Positions 61,645 through 64,000 of a DNA stretch of 64,000 nt are shown here, in pieces. Each line of letters begins with the position of its first letter. Positions within the stretch are counted from its first letter, which is position 1. This DNA is from Paraburkholderia sp. D15 (GTDB taxonomy: Bacteria; Pseudomonadota; Gammaproteobacteria; Burkholderiales; Burkholderiaceae), in the NCBI RefSeq assembly GCF_029910215.1, contig NZ_CP110395.1, positions 1,240,001-1,304,000 of the forward strand, written 5' to 3'. Position numbers and translations under genes: made by a program. The notes beneath the pieces were generated by a model. The model was not told the DNA's origin, searched no databases, and saw only the letters and a program-made list of their open reading frames with translations.

Positions 61645-61957
61645 CAATCCGGCAACACGCGTACCCGGCGCGAGTAGAAACCGTGAATGAAACGGCGGCC
61701 TTCGGGCCGCCGTTTTGCGTTTGGAAAAAGGCCGTCGCGCGAGGCTGAGCGGGGCGGCCGGGCGCTAATTGCACCGCTTGGGGAATGCCGCTATAGTCGG
61801 TCGTTGAATGCGGTTGCGCGTGGTGTGCCGATGCGCTCCGTTCCTCGATGCGCCTCGCGCGGCCGCCGCGGGTTGTGTCCACAGCGGCGTCCACCGCGCT
61901 GCTCGAAGCCCCCAGAATCCGATCCCCACAATCGAACGACTCCTCAGGAGACCCGAC
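61645..61957. other. Region between pssA and leuA
   Basis: This 313-base region holds the pssA terminator and the leuA promoter and leader. The leuA frame is open leftward to 61808, but AGGAG at 61946-61950 and protein similarity place the start at 61958. I see no convincing Leu-rich leader peptide. Confidence 0.5.
61691..61716 (+). terminator. Terminator of psd-pssA
   Basis: A perfect 10-base-pair stem (AACGGCGGCC at 61691-61700, GGCCGCCGTT at 61705-61714) with a TTCG tetraloop and TT after it. The T run is short. Confidence 0.8.
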
Positions 61958-63505
61958 ATGTCCGACAAACTGATCATATTCGACACCACGTTGCGCGACG
62001 GCGAACAATCGCCCGGCGCGTCGATGACGAAAGAAGAGAAAATCCGCATCGCCAAACAACTCGAGCGGATGAAGGTGGACGTGATCGAGGCGGGCTTCGC
62101 GGCCAGTTCGAACGGCGACTTCGACGCGATCCAGACCATCGCGGGGCTCATCAAGGACAGCACGATCTGCTCGCTGGCCCGCGCGAACGACAAGGACATT
62201 CAACGCGCGGCCGACGCGCTCAAACCCGCCGATCATTTCCGCATCCATACATTCATCGCGACGTCGCCGTTGCATATGGAAAAGAAGCTGCGCATGACGC
62301 CCGACCAGGTGTTCGAGCAGGCGAAGCTGGCGGTCCGTTTCGCGCGCAAATTCACCGACGACGTCGAGTTTTCCCCCGAAGACGGCAGCCGCTCGGACAT
62401 GGACTTCCTGTGCCGCGTGCTCGAAGCGGTGATCGCCGAAGGCGCGACCACCATCAATATCGCGGATACGGTCGGCTACGGCGTGCCGGAGTTGTACGGT
62501 CAACTCGTGAAGACGCTGCGCGAGCGTATTCCGAACTCGCACAAGGCGGTGTTCTCCGTGCACTGCCATAACGACCTCGGCATGGCGGTGGCGAATTCGC
62601 TGGCTGGCGTGCAGATCGGCGGCGCGCGCCAGGTGGAGTGCACGATCAACGGTCTCGGCGAGCGCGCGGGCAACACGTCGCTCGAGGAAATCGTGATGGC
62701 GGTGAAGACCCGCAAGGATTATTTCGGCCTCGAGCTTGGTCTCGATACCACGCAGATCGTGCCCGCATCGAAGCTGGTGTCGCAGATCACCGGTTTCGTC
62801 GTGCAGCCGAACAAGGCGGTGGTCGGCGCGAATGCGTTCGCGCACGCGTCGGGCATCCACCAGGACGGCGTGCTGAAGGCGCGCGACACCTACGAAATCA
62901 TGCGTGCCGAAGACGTGGGCTGGAGCGCGAACAAGATCGTGCTCGGCAAGCTGTCGGGCCGCAATGCATTCAAGCAGCGTCTGCAGGGACTGGGCATTTC
63001 GCTGGACAGCGAAGCGGAACTGAACTCCGCATTCGCGCGCTTCAAGGAACTGGCCGATCGGAAGGCGGAGATTTTCGACGAGGACATCATCTCGATCGTC
63101 ACGGAGGAATCCGCCGAGGCGCAGGAGAAGGAACACTACAAATTCCTGTCGCTGTCGCAGCATTCGGAAACCGGCGAACAGCCGCACGCGAAGATCGTGT
63201 TTTCCGTCGAAGGCAAGGAGATTACCGGCGAGGCGCGCGGCAACGGTCCGGTGGATGCGACGCTGAACGCGATCGAAACCGAAGTGGGCAGCGGGTCGGA
63301 GCTGCTGCTGTACTCGGTGAACGCGATCACGACCGGCACGCAGTCGCAGGGCGAAGTGACGGTGCGCTTGTCGAGGAGCGGGCGGATCGTCAATGGCGTC
63401 GGCACCGATCCGGATATCGTCGCGGCATCCGCGAAGGCTTATATCTCGGCGCTGAACAAGCTGTATTCGAATGTCGACAAGCTGAATCCGCAGCGCTCGG
63501 AATGA
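61958..63505 (+). CDS. leuA: 2-Isopropylmalate synthase
   Basis: A 515-residue enzyme, first committed step of leucine synthesis (acetyl-CoA + 2-ketoisovalerate). The catalytic barrel has [16 protein letters not shown], the metal-binding [13 protein letters not shown] and [13 protein letters not shown]. The C-terminal regulatory domain for leucine feedback is present (from about 390). Length matches the standard LeuA type 1. AGGAG at 61946-61950. It is last in the ilv-psd-pssA-leuA gene order but has its own terminator upstream. Confidence 0.97.
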   Translation: MSDKLIIFDTTLRDGEQSPGASMTKEEKIRIAKQLERMKVDVIEAGFAASSNGDFDAIQTIAGLIKDSTICSLARANDKDIQRAADALKPADHFRIHTFIATSPLHMEKKLRMTPDQVFEQAKLAVRFARKFTDDVEFSPEDGSRSDMDFLCRVLEAVIAEGATTINIADTVGYGVPELYGQLVKTLRERIPNSHKAVFSVHCHNDLGMAVANSLAGVQIGGARQVECTINGLGERAGNTSLEEIVMAVKTRKDYFGLELGLDTTQIVPASKLVSQITGFVVQPNKAVVGANAFAHASGIHQDGVLKARDTYEIMRAEDVGWSANKIVLGKLSGRNAFKQRLQGLGISLDSEAELNSAFARFKELADRKAEIFDEDIISIVTEESAEAQEKEHYKFLSLSQHSETGEQPHAKIVFSVEGKEITGEARGNGPVDATLNAIETEVGSGSELLLYSVNAITTGTQSQGEVTVRLSRSGRIVNGVGTDPDIVAASAKAYISALNKLYSNVDKLNPQRSE

Positions 63506-63573
63506 AGGCGGCGGCGGTGCCACGCGGCGACTAAGCCGTCTGGCGGCGCCGCTCGTGATTGTGATAACTGAAC

Positions 63574-63605
63574 GCCCTGTGCAGTGACATGCTGCACAGG
63601 GCTTT
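63574..63605 (+). terminator. Terminator between leuA and the SulP gene
   Basis: An 11-base-pair stem (GCCCTGTGCAG at 63574-63584, CTGCACAGGGC at 63592-63602) and TTT. Both flanking genes point at it, so it may serve both strands. Confidence 0.85.
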
Positions 63606-63628
63606 CTGCTTTTAAGGCGCTGATACGT

Positions 63629-64000
63629 TTATTCCGTCGCCGCCCTTCGCATGGACCAGCCACGCGCCGCGCGCGCCTGCGCCTGAACCTGATGCCGCAC
63701 ATCGACCGCAATCCCCCGGGCCGGTGCCTCGGCGACAAACGTATCGAGCAACTCGCGCACGTCGTGATCGACGAAATCGGCGCGCGTCGCGTCGACGATC
63801 AGCGTTGCGCCGTCCGGAATCTGCTGCAGGTAATGCTTGAGCGGCACCTTGCCGAGAAAGGAAACGTCCTTGCGAAACGACAGCAGATAGTGATCGCCAT
63901 GCTGCGCGAGCACGATCGGACCGCGCAGATTCGCATACAGCGCGAGTAGCACGCTGCTCAGAATGCCGAGCACGATGCCGATCAGCAGATCGGTCGCCAG
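63629..64000 (-). CDS. SulP-family anion transporter, C-terminal part only
   Basis: The last 123 residues of a gene that continues beyond the right edge. The visible part starts inside the last membrane helix (ATDLLIGIVLGILSSVLLAL) and continues into a STAS domain (FRKDVSFLGKVPLKHYLQQI, GATLIVDATRADFVDHDV). This order, a membrane domain then STAS, is the plan of SulP sulfate/bicarbonate transporters. The STAS ends with a basic Ala/Arg-rich tail. Substrate unknown. Confidence 0.8.
   Translation of the reverse strand: MATDLLIGIVLGILSSVLLALYANLRGPIVLAQHGDHYLLSFRKDVSFLGKVPLKHYLQQIPDGATLIVDATRADFVDHDVRELLDTFVAEAPARGIAVDVRHQVQAQARAARGWSMRRAATE

Noticed and set aside
61808..61957. N-terminal extension of LeuA or leucine leader peptide
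   Set aside because: The stretch is Arg/Ala/Cys-rich without similarity to LeuA and without a run of Leu codons; AGGAG points to 61958.

Overview
The window is a 64 kb piece of a high-GC chromosome. Gene order and protein sequences point to a member of the Burkholderiaceae, most like Paraburkholderia or Burkholderia: the run yebC-purD-hemF-nadD-rsfS-rlmH-maf-rng and the run ilvB-ilvH-ilvC-psd-pssA-leuA are both typical of that group. It reads as main-chromosome housekeeping DNA with environmental-sensing genes inserted between. I saw no rRNA, tRNA, CRISPR array, intact insertion sequence or prophage. The assignment rests on recognition of sequence and order, not on a database search.

Layout. 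1-6.4 kb: a VOC-family protein cut by the left edge, an NlpC/P60 lipoprotein, a di-Mop molybdate-binding protein, free methionine-R-sulfoxide reductase, then a tight operon of a Rieske oxygenase, a rubredoxin and a rubredoxin-reductase-like flavoprotein. 6.4-11.1 kb: LysR regulator, PAS-GGDEF-EAL protein with a dead GGDEF motif, DUF2945 protein, MscS channel. 11.2-16.8 kb: a light-sensing block of heme oxygenase (makes biliverdin) and a PAS histidine kinase, facing a bacteriophytochrome kinase with its response regulator. 17-19.2 kb: GDSL lipoprotein and a solitary, lower-GC Wzz-like gene. 19.2-28.3 kb: mostly leftward housekeeping genes, interrupted by a hicAB remnant with a broken toxin. 28.6-32.3 kb: degenerate SDR, mgsA, quinone reductase and an unrecognised membrane protein. 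32.5-41.2 kb: kdpFABCDE potassium system with a likely KdpE site and an extra small membrane ORF upstream of kdpF. 41.2-41.6 kb: a guanidine-II (mini-ykkC) riboswitch in front of a Gdx/SugE guanidinium exporter. 41.9-46.1 kb: DUF4126 protein, ABC permease without an ATPase, truncated haemoglobin and DUF924 protein. 46.2-56.1 kb, leftward: envelope and regulatory genes (GT39 enzyme, SDR, LOG protein, TetR, diacylglycerol kinase, GT4, LpxH-like phosphatase, and an ECF sigma operon with DUF3619, DUF3106 and RDD proteins). 56.5-63.5 kb: branched-chain amino-acid and phospholipid synthesis. The right edge cuts a SulP transporter.

How genes work together. bphO supplies biliverdin for BphP, which likely signals to the response regulator immediately downstream. 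KdpD/KdpE should control kdpFABC. The riboswitch should turn on Gdx when guanidinium accumulates. The Rieske, rubredoxin and reductase genes look like one electron-transfer chain, but the substrate is unknown.

Most interesting signals: the Rieske-rubredoxin pairing, the clear guanidine-II riboswitch, the two-kinase phytochrome block, the 37-residue ORF at the head of kdp, the broken hicA, and several proteins of unknown function. I did not find one large, clearly undescribed system. The best candidates are the Rieske-rubredoxin operon and the ECF sigma operon.
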